Part shown: positions 11,418 through 20,838 of the stretch, piece after piece | Numbering within the stretch: position 1 is the stretch's first letter | How the letters are laid out: each line of letters opens with the position of its first letter | NCBI RefSeq assembly: GCF_013337115.1 | Contig: NZ_SGWE01000004.1 | Location: 1,188,001 to 1,252,000, forward strand | Direction: 5' to 3' | Length of the DNA stretch: 64,000 nt | Origin: Deinococcus sp. JMULE3 | Lineage (GTDB): Bacteria; Deinococcota; Deinococci; Deinococcales; Deinococcaceae | Notes under the pieces: generated by a model | Seen by the model: only the letters and a program-made list of their open reading frames with translations | Told to the model about the DNA's origin: nothing | The model's database searches: none | Made by a program: the position numbers and the translations under genes

Positions 11418-11813
11418 AGTCAGGCAGTGTAGAGGAGGTCCCTGGTCGGCGCCGACCCTGATGGTGCGGAACTGGATACTAAATAATTAACTATGGAAGG
11501 CTTGTTCAGTGAGATCAAGTTTGAAGCCGGAATAAGCAGAAAGTGATGAGAGCCCCCCCTTCAACAACCCGCCTTCATCCCTTGACCCCTCGCACGCTCA
11601 CTCCATCACCGCCCCGATCTACGCGCCGGAGAATTTTTCCCCGGCGAGCTCTGCTCGCCCAATGTGTTCACCCGTGGCGTCGCTCCCGCGCCCTGCGGGC
11701 TTGGGGTTGGCCTGACGGCCAACGCGGGTGAACGGGCGCACGGCGATTCCCTCCGGCCAGTGCACTGGGTGATGAGCGATAGAAGAGCGGCACTCCGGTG
11801 TACCCTGCCGGGC
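11418..11813. other. 396-base gap with stacked inverted repeats
   Basis: Divergent spacer between the ATPase and phospholipase genes. It begins with an AT-rich patch (CTAAATAATTAAC, about 11480). GGCGAGC/GCTCGCC (11643-11659) forms a hairpin with a TCT loop. GTTCACCCG (11667-11675) pairs with CGGGTGAAC (11725-11733) and encloses two smaller hairpins, CCCGC/GCGGG (11686-11700) and TTGGCC/GGCCAA (11707-11722), a three-way-junction layout. No convincing gene is present. The -10 for the phospholipase gene (TACCCT, 11801-11806) is at the right end. Confidence 0.55.
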
Positions 11814-13319
11814 ATGCGCTCCTGGACGGCTCTTCTCGCTCTTGCAGGTTTCACGAGTCTGTCCAGTCTGGGACAGCCGGGCACGCCGGGTGCCATCCGG
11901 ATCTTTCCTCACGCACCGGCGTCCTCCAACCGTCCCAACGTGCGCTGCGATCAGCCGATGTGCCTCGCCTTGGTGCGGGCCATCGACGGGGCGCGGCGTG
12001 AGATCGACTTCGCGATCTACGGCCTGCGCGGGCAGGACGAGGTGCTGGCGGCCCTGGTGCGCGCGCAGGCGCGTGGCGTGAGGGTCAGGGGGGTCGTGGA
12101 CGCCGACGTGAAGGGCCTGAACTACTACTCGGATACTGTCAGGCTCCGCCGGGCGCTGCCGCAGGTCCGCACGGATCAGGCCGCAGACCTGCGAACTCAG
12201 GCGAAGCGGCGACCATCTGGCGGGCGTCCCCGCTGTGACCGCCCTGACGACCGGGACGGCCCGCTCTCGTGTTACGCCGCCACGGTGGGCGGGGTGCGGT
12301 ACGAGCTGGCCCAGGCCTCCCAGGAGCCGATCGATTTCGAGGGCGACATCATGCACGACAAGTTCTTCGTCTTCGACCGGCAGGCGGTGTGGACGGGCTC
12401 GGCGAACGTCAGTGACAGTGACGTCGGCGGGTACAACGCGAACGTGGCCGCGTTGCTCACCGTTCCGGAACTCGCCGCAGCGTATACCCGCGAGTTCGAG
12501 CAGATGTACGCTGGGCAGTTCCACCGCGAGAAGGCCCCAGGGACGGCGCGGGCTGTCCGGCTGCCCGGTGGCGGCACCGCCCAGGTGTTGTTCTCGCCGC
12601 AGGACGGGGCAATGCGTGAAGTGATCCGGACCCTGCGCGCCGCCCGGCAGGCGATCAACGTCACGGTCTTCTACCTCACCAACAAGGACGTGGCCACCGC
12701 CCTGCTCGAGGCCCGGCACCGCGGCGTGCAGGTGCGGGTGATTCTGGACGCCACAGCAGCCAGGAACGAGTACACCAAGCACGAACTGCTCCGCTCCGCC
12801 GGGGCTCAGGTGAAGGTGGAGAACTGGGGCGGGAAGATGCACGCCAAGGCCGCCAGTGTGGACGGCCGCCACCTGATTCTCGGTTCGATGAACTGGACCT
12901 CGGCCGGGGATCTCAGGAACGACGAGAACACCCTGATCCTGCGTGACGTGCCCGCGCACGTCCGCACCTACGACGCGGCCTTCGAGACGATGTGGCGCAG
13001 CGTCCCGGACCAGTGGCTGAAGGCCAACCCGCGTCCGGAGGGGCTGGAGTCAGGGTCGGCCTGCCGTGACGGCATCGACAACGATTACGACAGCAAGCCG
13101 GACAGCCAGGATCCCGACTGCCGCACCAGCGCGCCTCAGGCGGGTCGGGCTGCCCCCAGCGGCGCAAACTGCCCGGCCGGGTTCCCAATCAAGGGCAACG
13201 CCGGCAGCATGATCTTCCACGTCCCCGGTGGGGCCTTCTACGCGAAGACCCAGCCCGAGGACTGCTTCCGCACCCCCGATGACGCCCGTCAGGCCGGATA
13301 CCGGCAGAGCGGGCGGTAA
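11814..13319 (+). CDS. secreted phospholipase D-family protein with MopE-like and Deinococcus-type C-terminal domains
   Basis: 501 residues. N-terminal signal peptide (MRSWTALLALAGFTSLSSLG). Two HKD motifs: MHDKFFVFDRQ with GSANVSDSD (about 180) and MHAKAASVDGR with GSMNWTSAGD (about 343). Hence a complete two-lobe PLD active site acting on phosphodiesters (lipid or nucleic acid). Around 420-437, CRDGIDNDYDSKPDSQDPDC is a MopE-type Asp-rich calcium loop. The last 45 residues (CPAGFPIKGNAGSMIFHVPG, GAFYAKTQPEDCF) match a small Cys-containing domain found at the end of Deinococcus secreted nucleases ('sunset' domain). TACCCT lies 7 bases before the ATG, and the longer upstream frame is non-coding. 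An exported nuclease-type PLD is the likeliest role. Confidence 0.85.
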   Translation: MRSWTALLALAGFTSLSSLGQPGTPGAIRIFPHAPASSNRPNVRCDQPMCLALVRAIDGARREIDFAIYGLRGQDEVLAALVRAQARGVRVRGVVDADVKGLNYYSDTVRLRRALPQVRTDQAADLRTQAKRRPSGGRPRCDRPDDRDGPLSCYAATVGGVRYELAQASQEPIDFEGDIMHDKFFVFDRQAVWTGSANVSDSDVGGYNANVAALLTVPELAAAYTREFEQMYAGQFHREKAPGTARAVRLPGGGTAQVLFSPQDGAMREVIRTLRAARQAINVTVFYLTNKDVATALLEARHRGVQVRVILDATAARNEYTKHELLRSAGAQVKVENWGGKMHAKAASVDGRHLILGSMNWTSAGDLRNDENTLILRDVPAHVRTYDAAFETMWRSVPDQWLKANPRPEGLESGSACRDGIDNDYDSKPDSQDPDCRTSAPQAGRAAPSGANCPAGFPIKGNAGSMIFHVPGGAFYAKTQPEDCFRTPDDARQAGYRQSGR

Positions 13320-13337
13320 GCACCCAGGAGAACATCC

Positions 13338-13853
13338 ATGACCACACCGCCAACGAATCCGAACTCGACGAACGCCCTCGGCCTCAAACACGTGTACACC
13401 CTCGCCTCACGCGAGGGTGTTTGCTGTGTGCCGCTCCCCTACGACCCTGCGCGGCCCTACTGGCCTTCACACGTCTGCCTCGACGGCCTCGGCGCCCGGG
13501 TGATGGCACGACACGCCGAGCCGGGAAAGCGCAGCCGCTTCACCTTCGACAAGCTCCAGTTGCACCGTGGTATCGAGTGGCTGGTGCTGGTCTGTCTGCC
13601 CTCCGGCCCGGCCGACGACCCGGTGCTCTACCGCATCCCCAGGTCGGTCTGGCAGCACTGCGCCTCCATCACCATCGACTTGCATGACTCCAGCGCCTGG
13701 CCCGTCGCCTACCGCTGGTCGCCCCCGACACGGCAGGAGGAACGCCGGAACAGGCAGTTGGACCTGGAGGTCTGGCAGATTGCCGATGAGCTGGCTGCGG
13801 CTGCCTCTGGGACGGCCTTCAGTTCAGGCTCAGGCTGGGCTGGAGGTCAATGA
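13338..13853 (+). CDS. conserved-looking protein of unknown function
   Basis: 171 residues; CAGGAGAACATCC precedes the ATG, and the gene starts 18 bases after the phospholipase stop, so the two form an operon. It contains a compact region with Cys/Trp/His residues (EGVCCVPLPYDPARPYWPSH) and FTFDKLQLHRGIEWLVLVCL, then a charged helical tail. No family recognised. The ORF ends 18 bases from the end of the giant helicase gene on the other strand. Confidence 0.55.
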   Translation: MTTPPTNPNSTNALGLKHVYTLASREGVCCVPLPYDPARPYWPSHVCLDGLGARVMARHAEPGKRSRFTFDKLQLHRGIEWLVLVCLPSGPADDPVLYRIPRSVWQHCASITIDLHDSSAWPVAYRWSPPTRQEERRNRQLDLEVWQIADELAAAASGTAFSSGSGWAGGQ

Positions 13854-13871
13854 CCTGCGGGCGCTGTCGGG

Positions 13872-16800
13872 CTAGGCTGGCTGCTCCAGGCGCAGCGCAC
13901 GTTCCAGCACGGTGCGGACGTTCTCGGTGAGGCGCTGCGCACCGTAGGTGGCCAGCACGATCCGGTAGAGGGCCTCGGGGCTGCCCTCCCCGAGCTCGGG
14001 CTCGGAGGCGAGGAGCTTCCGCATCAGGGCCTGGATTTCGGAAGGCGGGACGTCCGTGAGCTTGCGAGGTCCGGTCTCCCGCAGCCGCACCGCAGGGCAG
14101 AGCGGCGTGCGGACGACCTTGTCGAGCAGCCCGGGGGTGCCCCATTCGTCCGCAGCGAGCAGGATCCCGGCGCGCACGGCGCGGGTCATCGCCTTGTTCA
14201 GCAGGCTCTTCGTTGCCTGCCCGAACCGGACGCCGGCCGCCTGGCAGTACACCTGGTACGCCTGCCGCGCCGTCATTGGCCCCTCGCTCGCGACGATCTC
14301 CTGCAATCCCTCCACGACAGGCTCCAAGCTGCTGAGGGTGCGGGGGTCCGGCAAGGGCCGGGGAACCCAGCGGCCGTACGGCTCCAGCAGCGCCGTGACC
14401 ACATGCTCCACCGGGGTGATCACCTCGCTGGTGGTCTCGACGATCTCCTCTCGGGCCGCCTCCTCAGCCTGGAGGGCGGCTGCGGCGTCCACGGTGCCTT
14501 CGGCAGGTTCTGCGGGAACATGAGCCGGGACCGGCTCGGTGGGCTGGAAGTTTCGGGGGTCGCCTTCGGGGAAGACGCCGCGCTTCTCCAGCGTGCGCCA
14601 CAGATCCTCCAGGGCACCTTCGGGATCGCGTGCGTACGTGCTGCCCCGGACCCGCCAGAATTCCATCCCGGCGCGCTCCAGGGTCTGCTGGCGGGCCAGG
14701 TCGTCGAGGTACCTCTCCGGACCATGCCAGTGATCGCCGTCGCATTCGACGGCCAGGCGGCCCCTCAGGCCCTCGACGACGAGGTCGATGCGGTAGCCGC
14801 CCAGTTCGTACTGTGGAATCACCCGGTACCCCCGGTCGACCAGATCCAGGTAGACGTCCACCTCGAACCAGCTGTCGAACTTGCCAGGCGGGGACGTGTT
14901 GCCGCGTCCCGGGCGCGCCGCCAGTTCACGCAGCGTCCCGATCTCCTTCGACGCGAGCGGGGTCCAGCCTTCCAGTTCGGGATTGCGCACGTGGCGGATC
15001 AGGGACGCACGCAGGTCTTCCGGATGCAGGTCGGTGAGGTCGACGCTGTGGAAGAGCCACAGCTGATCGCGGGCTCGGCTGACGGCCACGTTATAGCGGG
15101 GCTGGAATTTTTCGCTGTCACGCCCGACTTTCGGCTCCCGCTTACCGTCGGTCGGGCTGACCACCATGCTCAGGAAGATCACGTCCCGCTCGTCGCCCTG
15201 GAAGCTGTAGGCGTTTCCGCACACCAGCCTCCGGGCTTCGATTTCCGCCTCCCCGATCTCGGCGCGCAGCAGGGTGGCGATCTCCTCGGCCTGCGACTCG
15301 CCCACCAGGCTGATCACCCCGAAGCTCTTCCCAGCGTAGCGGGGGTTGGCGATACACGCCTTGATCTGATCGACAATGGCCCGCGCCTCCACCGGGTTGA
15401 ACTTGTCGCCGCGCAGCGGCATGGTGTAGCCGCCTTCGACCCGCCGGGCCACCAGTGGCTGGAGCCGCTCGGCCCCGAACTGCCGCAGGGCGATCAGCGG
15501 CTCCTGCGGGTAGCTCAGGTCGCTGGAGAACTTGATGATCTCCGGCATGCAGCGGAAGTGTTCACGCAGACTGATCCGAGTCGGGTAGGCGTAGCTGCCG
15601 AAGCCGAAGAGGCTGGCCTTCGGGTCCCCGATGACTTCCGGCGCAGGCACGTCACGCAGGTACCGCTGCACGAGGGCGTCCACCTGGGCGATCGGGATGC
15701 CCACTCCTTCGGGTTCGATCTGCTTGTCGTCCCCGACGATGATGATCTTCTTTGCGATGAAGGTGAGGAACAGCGACTCAGGGCCCGCCTGCGACGCCTC
15801 GTCGACGATCACGACGTCGAACATGCCGGGGCTGACCGCGAAGTTCTCCGCGACGAGATGCAGCGGCATGATCCAGGCGGGGATGGCCGTGCGGGCCTCG
15901 TCGAGGCTCTGCTGGGCCACCTGCCGCCACTTGCCAGCGTGCTTGCCGGTGCCTTTGCCGATCTTGCGGATGGCGTTCTGCCAGCGCACGAGGGCCGCCT
16001 GTTCTCGGGGCGTCATGCGGTCCAGCGTGCTGCGCCAGGCTTTCGTCGCGGCGAGTGCGCCCAGCGTCTGGCGCTGCACGTCCCGGGCAGCCGCGAGCTG
16101 TTCCCTGGTGTCCACCTCGGTGTCCGGGTTGGCGAGCTCCCGGACCCTGAGATCAGCCCTCACCCAGTTCCAGGCCTGCTCGAACCCCGCGAGCCGGGCG
16201 TCCCAGGTGTATTCCGGGAAGGTGGACAGGAGCTCATCGGCCAGCGGGGAGGCGCCCGCCCCGAGGCGGCTCAGCAGGGCCTGCTGCTCGGACAGCAGCG
16301 CCTGACGCTGGGCCAGGGCCTGAAGCTTCAGGTAGGCCAGGCCGTAGGCCTCTGCATCACGCCCCTCGATGGCTCCGATCAGCTCGGAGACAATGTCGTG
16401 GGCGTTGCCGACTGCTTTGAGGCCCTGAAGTGCAGGGAGCAGCGCCTCAAGGGTCTGCCTGCTCGCCTGAGCCTCGCTGCCCGCGTCCGCTGCCTGCACC
16501 ATCGACACCAGGGCACGCAGGTCCCCGGCCTCCCACCACTGCGGCTGCGGGAGGCCCATGATGCCCCGTACGGCCTGCTGGGCGGCCTCCAGGACCTGGC
16601 GCAGCTTGAGCATCCGGACCAGGGCCTGACAGTGCGCCCCGAGTTCCGTGACCTGAAGTCTGACCGGACCGCTCACCTCGACCCCGAGGCTGGCCCAGAG
16701 GCCCTTCAACTTGTCCAGGTTGGCGTCCAGGCGCAGGTGGTCCAGCAGGGCCGTGAGAGTCTCCACCGTGTCGGCCGCGCGGCCACCGAGCCGGACATCG

Positions 16801-18980
16801 GTGCGCAGGTACTGCCGCTGCTTGACCGCCGCGGGCTTCCCGAAGAGGCCGCCCCAGCTCCCGCCGCCGCGCAGGTGGTCCAGCACCGCCTGGGCGTCGC
16901 TTCTCACGGTGGGAAGGTCCCGGCCGTTCAGACCCGTCAGGGCCCGTTCTTCCAGCTCGTCCGCGTGCTGATGCAGCTCCGGCAGCAACTCGAGGCTTTG
17001 CCGAGCCACCTCCTGCCAGCGGCTGGCCTGCTCCTTCAATGCGGCGTCGACTGCGCCAGCCATCCAGGGCAGTGGCCGCTGCCGTTCGGTGTCGACGCTC
17101 GCCATCAGGGCCTGAACCGTCTGCAAGAGGGCGTGCCGGGCTTCTGGCTCGGCCCGCTCAATCACGGGATACTGCGGGTGGGTACGCGCCGCCTCATGCG
17201 CGGCGGCCTGCGCCTTCGACGCCTTCTCTCCCTGAACGAAGCGGAGGAAGGCTTCCGGCCGGGTGAGTTCCGCCGCCTCTGGCCGCCGCCGTGAGAGCTC
17301 CTGGGCTTCTTCGGCACTCAGGTCCCGCAGCAGGTCCAGCAGCCGCTCCATCTCGGCGTTTGAGAGCGGAGCAGGCCGGGCCGGGTCAGCAAAGTCCGCG
17401 AGCCACTCAAACTGAGGTTCCTGAGCCCGCAACTGCGCACCGATCAGCTGCGCCGGTCCACGGTATCCAAACAGTTCGAGCTGGCCCGTCTCCGCCTCCC
17501 GGATCTCCCGGAGGCAGTCGAGCAGGCGGTCTTCCTGCTGACGGGCCTGTTCCAGGCGACTGAACAGCAGCTTCTCCTGCTCGGCCTCCTGACCGGGCTG
17601 GCGGCTGGTGAAGCGGTGCAGGATCTCCCCGACCGAGCCCTGCAGGGCGGCCTGTGCGCCTTCCTCGCCGCGCAGATGTGTAATACACAGGCTGCGCAGT
17701 TCCGCCGGAAACTTCTCCCGGAGGACGCTCAGCGCGCGGGCCGTGTGACTGGTGACCAGCACCTTCTGATCCGTGGCCAGCAGGTGGCTGACCAGGTTCA
17801 CGATGGTGTGCGACTTCCCGGTGCCGGGCGGACCCTGCACCAGCACGCCCTTCTCCCGCCGGATTCGCCGGATGATGTCCCGCTGCGCGGAGTTGGCTGG
17901 CAGTGGGAAATACACCGTCTGGTCCTGCTGTCCCGGCTCCGCCGGGCCCGTGACCGGTGGGCGGTCACCCAGGAAGCGCCGGACGCTGTCCGGCAGACCG
18001 GCCGGTGCGCCGAGTTGAGTCAGGATGCTGTCGTAGGCAGCGGTAAGGGTACGTTCGCCGCGCCGACGCAGGATCAGGGCCGGAGCCCAGTGGACCGCCG
18101 GGCGTTCCGACACGCCCTGAACGGGTCGAAGCTCAGCTGCGTAGGTGCCCCGGTCCCCGGCTGAATTCACCCAGGTCTCGAGCAGGGCCGGTAAGGTCTG
18201 CCCGCTCCAGAGGTCCTCGCCACTGTCGAGCAGCACCTTCTGGATGGCCTCCTGCACCTGCGGCATCACGCGGTCCTCGGCGTCCAGCATGTCCTGTTCC
18301 AGTGAGGTCCGCGCGCCGTCCCCGGCGGCCGTGACGCTCAGAACACCCCGCAGGGCGTCGAAGTGCAGGGCGGCCCGGGCCGTGAACAGGTGGCGGCGGA
18401 CCTCGCCGCTCGACGGGGCCCTCCAGGTCAGGTGGCCCAATCCGAGGCGCAACTCGTACTTCTCGCTCTCCGCGGCGAGCTTCTGGTGAAAGTCGAACAG
18501 CTGAGAGTAGTGCCGCTGCACGTCCCGCGCCCGGCGTTCCTCCTCGGCCCAGGCCTGCCAGCGTTGCTCATAGGCCTGCCAGCTCTTGAAGACTGCCGCT
18601 TCCTGATCCAGGAACAGGGTCTCTCTGATCTCCCTGGTCTGAAGGTCATCGTCCAGAACCTGGGCGGTAACCACCCGCTGCGACCGGATGCCTGGAGCCT
18701 GGTCGGGGCGGTCAACCGAATCCGTCACCCATCCGGCCAACTCCTCCGGCACGGCCGGGGCCGGGAAGAAGCGGGGCTTCTGAATGACCAGCCAGTCGTC
18801 GCCGGCGGCCTCGGCGGACTGCCGAGCCACGTTGGTGATGCGGGGGTCGTCGGGCAGTGCGTGGAGCCACAAGACCCCGTCCCCCTGATTGGTGCGCTGG
18901 GGCTTGTACTTGAGCTGCGTGAACTCCTTCAGGTACTGGAAGAAGCGTTGGGCCTGATCGGGGTGGTGCGACGTTTTCAT
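13872..18980 (-). CDS. giant SF1 (Upf1-like) helicase with Vsr/MTES_1575-like nuclease domain; Hhe-like defence candidate
   Basis: 1,702 residues. N-terminal ~350 residues of unknown fold. SF1 helicase core: Walker A VLVQGPPGTGKSHTIVNL (about 383), a long helical insertion (about 470-1000), motif II VVIVDEASQAGPES (about 1058), GDDKQIEPEGV, LREHFRCMPEI, YSFQGDERDVIFLSM, and NVAVSRARDQLWLF. Then a Vsr-fold endonuclease: GGYRIDLVVEGLRGRLAVEC with DGDHWHG (about 1395-1450). The C-terminal ~200 residues resemble DUF3320-like segments found in related proteins. The architecture matches the DUF4011-helicase-Vsr (Hhe) class of anti-phage proteins; I cannot confirm DUF4011. The ATG at 18980 has AAAGG upstream; an earlier in-frame start at 19052 exists. 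It is convergent with the preceding unknown gene and divergent from hsdM. Confidence 0.8.
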   Translation of the reverse strand: MKTSHHPDQAQRFFQYLKEFTQLKYKPQRTNQGDGVLWLHALPDDPRITNVARQSAEAAGDDWLVIQKPRFFPAPAVPEELAGWVTDSVDRPDQAPGIRSQRVVTAQVLDDDLQTREIRETLFLDQEAAVFKSWQAYEQRWQAWAEEERRARDVQRHYSQLFDFHQKLAAESEKYELRLGLGHLTWRAPSSGEVRRHLFTARAALHFDALRGVLSVTAAGDGARTSLEQDMLDAEDRVMPQVQEAIQKVLLDSGEDLWSGQTLPALLETWVNSAGDRGTYAAELRPVQGVSERPAVHWAPALILRRRGERTLTAAYDSILTQLGAPAGLPDSVRRFLGDRPPVTGPAEPGQQDQTVYFPLPANSAQRDIIRRIRREKGVLVQGPPGTGKSHTIVNLVSHLLATDQKVLVTSHTARALSVLREKFPAELRSLCITHLRGEEGAQAALQGSVGEILHRFTSRQPGQEAEQEKLLFSRLEQARQQEDRLLDCLREIREAETGQLELFGYRGPAQLIGAQLRAQEPQFEWLADFADPARPAPLSNAEMERLLDLLRDLSAEEAQELSRRRPEAAELTRPEAFLRFVQGEKASKAQAAAHEAARTHPQYPVIERAEPEARHALLQTVQALMASVDTERQRPLPWMAGAVDAALKEQASRWQEVARQSLELLPELHQHADELEERALTGLNGRDLPTVRSDAQAVLDHLRGGGSWGGLFGKPAAVKQRQYLRTDVRLGGRAADTVETLTALLDHLRLDANLDKLKGLWASLGVEVSGPVRLQVTELGAHCQALVRMLKLRQVLEAAQQAVRGIMGLPQPQWWEAGDLRALVSMVQAADAGSEAQASRQTLEALLPALQGLKAVGNAHDIVSELIGAIEGRDAEAYGLAYLKLQALAQRQALLSEQQALLSRLGAGASPLADELLSTFPEYTWDARLAGFEQAWNWVRADLRVRELANPDTEVDTREQLAAARDVQRQTLGALAATKAWRSTLDRMTPREQAALVRWQNAIRKIGKGTGKHAGKWRQVAQQSLDEARTAIPAWIMPLHLVAENFAVSPGMFDVVIVDEASQAGPESLFLTFIAKKIIIVGDDKQIEPEGVGIPIAQVDALVQRYLRDVPAPEVIGDPKASLFGFGSYAYPTRISLREHFRCMPEIIKFSSDLSYPQEPLIALRQFGAERLQPLVARRVEGGYTMPLRGDKFNPVEARAIVDQIKACIANPRYAGKSFGVISLVGESQAEEIATLLRAEIGEAEIEARRLVCGNAYSFQGDERDVIFLSMVVSPTDGKREPKVGRDSEKFQPRYNVAVSRARDQLWLFHSVDLTDLHPEDLRASLIRHVRNPELEGWTPLASKEIGTLRELAARPGRGNTSPPGKFDSWFEVDVYLDLVDRGYRVIPQYELGGYRIDLVVEGLRGRLAVECDGDHWHGPERYLDDLARQQTLERAGMEFWRVRGSTYARDPEGALEDLWRTLEKRGVFPEGDPRNFQPTEPVPAHVPAEPAEGTVDAAAALQAEEAAREEIVETTSEVITPVEHVVTALLEPYGRWVPRPLPDPRTLSSLEPVVEGLQEIVASEGPMTARQAYQVYCQAAGVRFGQATKSLLNKAMTRAVRAGILLAADEWGTPGLLDKVVRTPLCPAVRLRETGPRKLTDVPPSEIQALMRKLLASEPELGEGSPEALYRIVLATYGAQRLTENVRTVLERALRLEQPA

Positions 18981-19296
18981 GCGTGAACCTTTGCCGTGAG
19001 GAGTCGGAGGATCGATCCAGGCAGTTTCGCACGGCACCACGCCCAGAATCACCGCACACTCGTCGCCACACGACCTGAAGGGCCGCGCAGACCCCTGCCT
19101 GTAGGTCCCGACCTTTCAGACGGCTGGATGTAAGTTCAGCCCTGTGAGGCCAGATCGCTCAACGCGCGGCCCGGCAACCAGCCCGGCCATCCTGTCCGTT
19201 GCCACGGCACCCTGTGCCAGCCACTTCACCAGTCCTCCCGACACGCCAGAAATGCGCCGCCAGTCGCATCCGCCGCGCACTATGCTGGACGGCACC
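18981..19296. other. 316-base divergent promoter region
   Basis: Between the giant helicase (leftward) and hsdM (rightward). It holds small inverted repeats (AGGT/ACCT at 19103-19114; GGCTG/CAGCC at 19122-19142) and the hsdM -10 TATGCT (19281-19286). An open frame from 19144 into hsdM exists but lacks a ribosome-binding site and any HsdM similarity. No separate gene is seen. Confidence 0.5.
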
Positions 19297-20838
19297 ATGA
19301 CGACCAACACCTCCGAAGTCGAGCGCCGCCTGTGGGCGGCGGCCGATAACCTTCGCGCGAACAGCAAGCTCCGCAGCCACGAGTACAGCACCCCGGTGCT
19401 GGGCCTGATCTTCCTGGCCTACGCCGACCACCGCTTCCAGCAGGCGCAGCAGGAACTGGGCGCAGACGCCGACCCCATCGACTTCCAGGCGGAAGGCGTG
19501 ATGTACCTGCCCGAACAGGCCCGCTACCGCCGCCTGCTGGCCCTGCCGGAAGGCGCGAACCTGGGCGCGGCCATCAACGAGGCCATGAACGCCATCGAGA
19601 CCGAAAACGACGACCTCAAGGGCGTGCTGCCCAAGATCTATAACCGACTCGATAACAGCGTCCTCGCGCCGCTCCTGAAGGCCTTCAACTTCGAGGAGAT
19701 CGCCGCCGGACTGGAAGGGGACGCCTTCGGCAAGGTGTACGAATACTTCCTGGGCGAGTTCGCCAAGCGCGAAGGACAACTGGGCGGCGAGTTCTACACG
19801 CCGACCAGCCTCGTCAAGCTGATGGTCGAGATCATGGAACCCTTCCACGGCCGCATCTACGACCCCGCCTGCGGCTCGGGCGGGATGTTCGTACAATCCG
19901 CCCGCTTCATCACCGAGCATCAGAAGAACCCCACCGACGAACTGAGCGTCTTCGGGCAGGAGAAGACCGCCGAGACCGTGCGACTGGCCCGCATGAACCT
20001 CGCCGTACACGGCCTCAGCGGCGACATCCGCCAGGGCAACACCTTCTATGAGGACATCCATGGCAGCCGCGGCAAGTTCGACTTCGCCCTGGCCAACCCG
20101 CCCTTCAACGTCAAGGGCATCAAGAAGGACGACATCGCCGCCGACCCGCGCCTGCCCCATGGTGTGCCCAGCACCGACAACGGCAACTACCTGTGGCTGC
20201 AGTACATCAGCAGCAGCCTGAACGAGAAAGGCCGCGCCGGGGTCGTCATGGCGAACAGCGCCAGCGACGCGCGCGGCAGCGAGCAGCTGATCCGCCAGCG
20301 CATGATCCAGAGCGGCAACGTGGACATCATGTTCGCGACCAGCAGCAACCTCTTCTACACCGTCACCCTGCCCGCCACCGTATGGTTCCTCGACAACGGC
20401 AAACGCGGCAGCGCCCGCGAGGACAAGGTGCTGTTCATCGACGGGCGCAACACCTTCGTGCAGGTCAACCGCGCCATCCGCGAGATGACTGACCAGCAGG
20501 TCGAGTTCTTGGCGAACATCGCCAACCTGTACCGGGGCGAGCAGCCCGAATTCAAGTACAGCAGCCGCGAGGCGTTCGAGGAAACGTTCCCCGGCAGCGT
20601 CTACCGCGACGTGCCTGGCCTGTGCAAGGTCGCCACGCGCAGCGAGATCGAAGCGCAGGGCTGGAGCCTGAACCCTGGCCGCTACGTGGGCATCACCGCG
20701 CGCGTTGCCGATGACTTCGACTTCAACGTGCGCCTGGGCGAACTGAACGAGGAGCTGGAAACCCTGACCGCCGAAGCGCACGAGCTGGAAGCGAGGATCA
20801 GCGAGAACGTCCAAGCGATGCTGGGCTGGAACAACTGA
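19297..20838 (+). CDS. hsdM: type I restriction-modification methyltransferase subunit HsdM
   Basis: 513 residues. Transfers methyl from SAM to adenine N6 as part of the M2S or R2M2S complex. N-terminal helical domain ([31 protein letters not shown]). SAM motif [11 protein letters not shown] (about 188) and catalytic NPPF ([11 protein letters not shown], about 266). The length is standard. The ATG at 19297 is chosen because TATGCT lies 10 bases before it and homology starts a few residues later; the ATG at 19282 overlaps the -10. First gene of a four-gene operon: its stop overlaps the hsdS ATG (TGATG). Confidence 0.95.
   Translation: MTTNTSEVERRLWAAADNLRANSKLRSHEYSTPVLGLIFLAYADHRFQQAQQELGADADPIDFQAEGVMYLPEQARYRRLLALPEGANLGAAINEAMNAIETENDDLKGVLPKIYNRLDNSVLAPLLKAFNFEEIAAGLEGDAFGKVYEYFLGEFAKREGQLGGEFYTPTSLVKLMVEIMEPFHGRIYDPACGSGGMFVQSARFITEHQKNPTDELSVFGQEKTAETVRLARMNLAVHGLSGDIRQGNTFYEDIHGSRGKFDFALANPPFNVKGIKKDDIAADPRLPHGVPSTDNGNYLWLQYISSSLNEKGRAGVVMANSASDARGSEQLIRQRMIQSGNVDIMFATSSNLFYTVTLPATVWFLDNGKRGSAREDKVLFIDGRNTFVQVNRAIREMTDQQVEFLANIANLYRGEQPEFKYSSREAFEETFPGSVYRDVPGLCKVATRSEIEAQGWSLNPGRYVGITARVADDFDFNVRLGELNEELETLTAEAHELEARISENVQAMLGWNN

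Noticed and set aside
14403..17294. A 963-codon open frame on the + strand
   Set aside because: It is antisense to the giant helicase gene, whose protein has clear helicase and nuclease motifs; the + frame is open only because of high GC bias.
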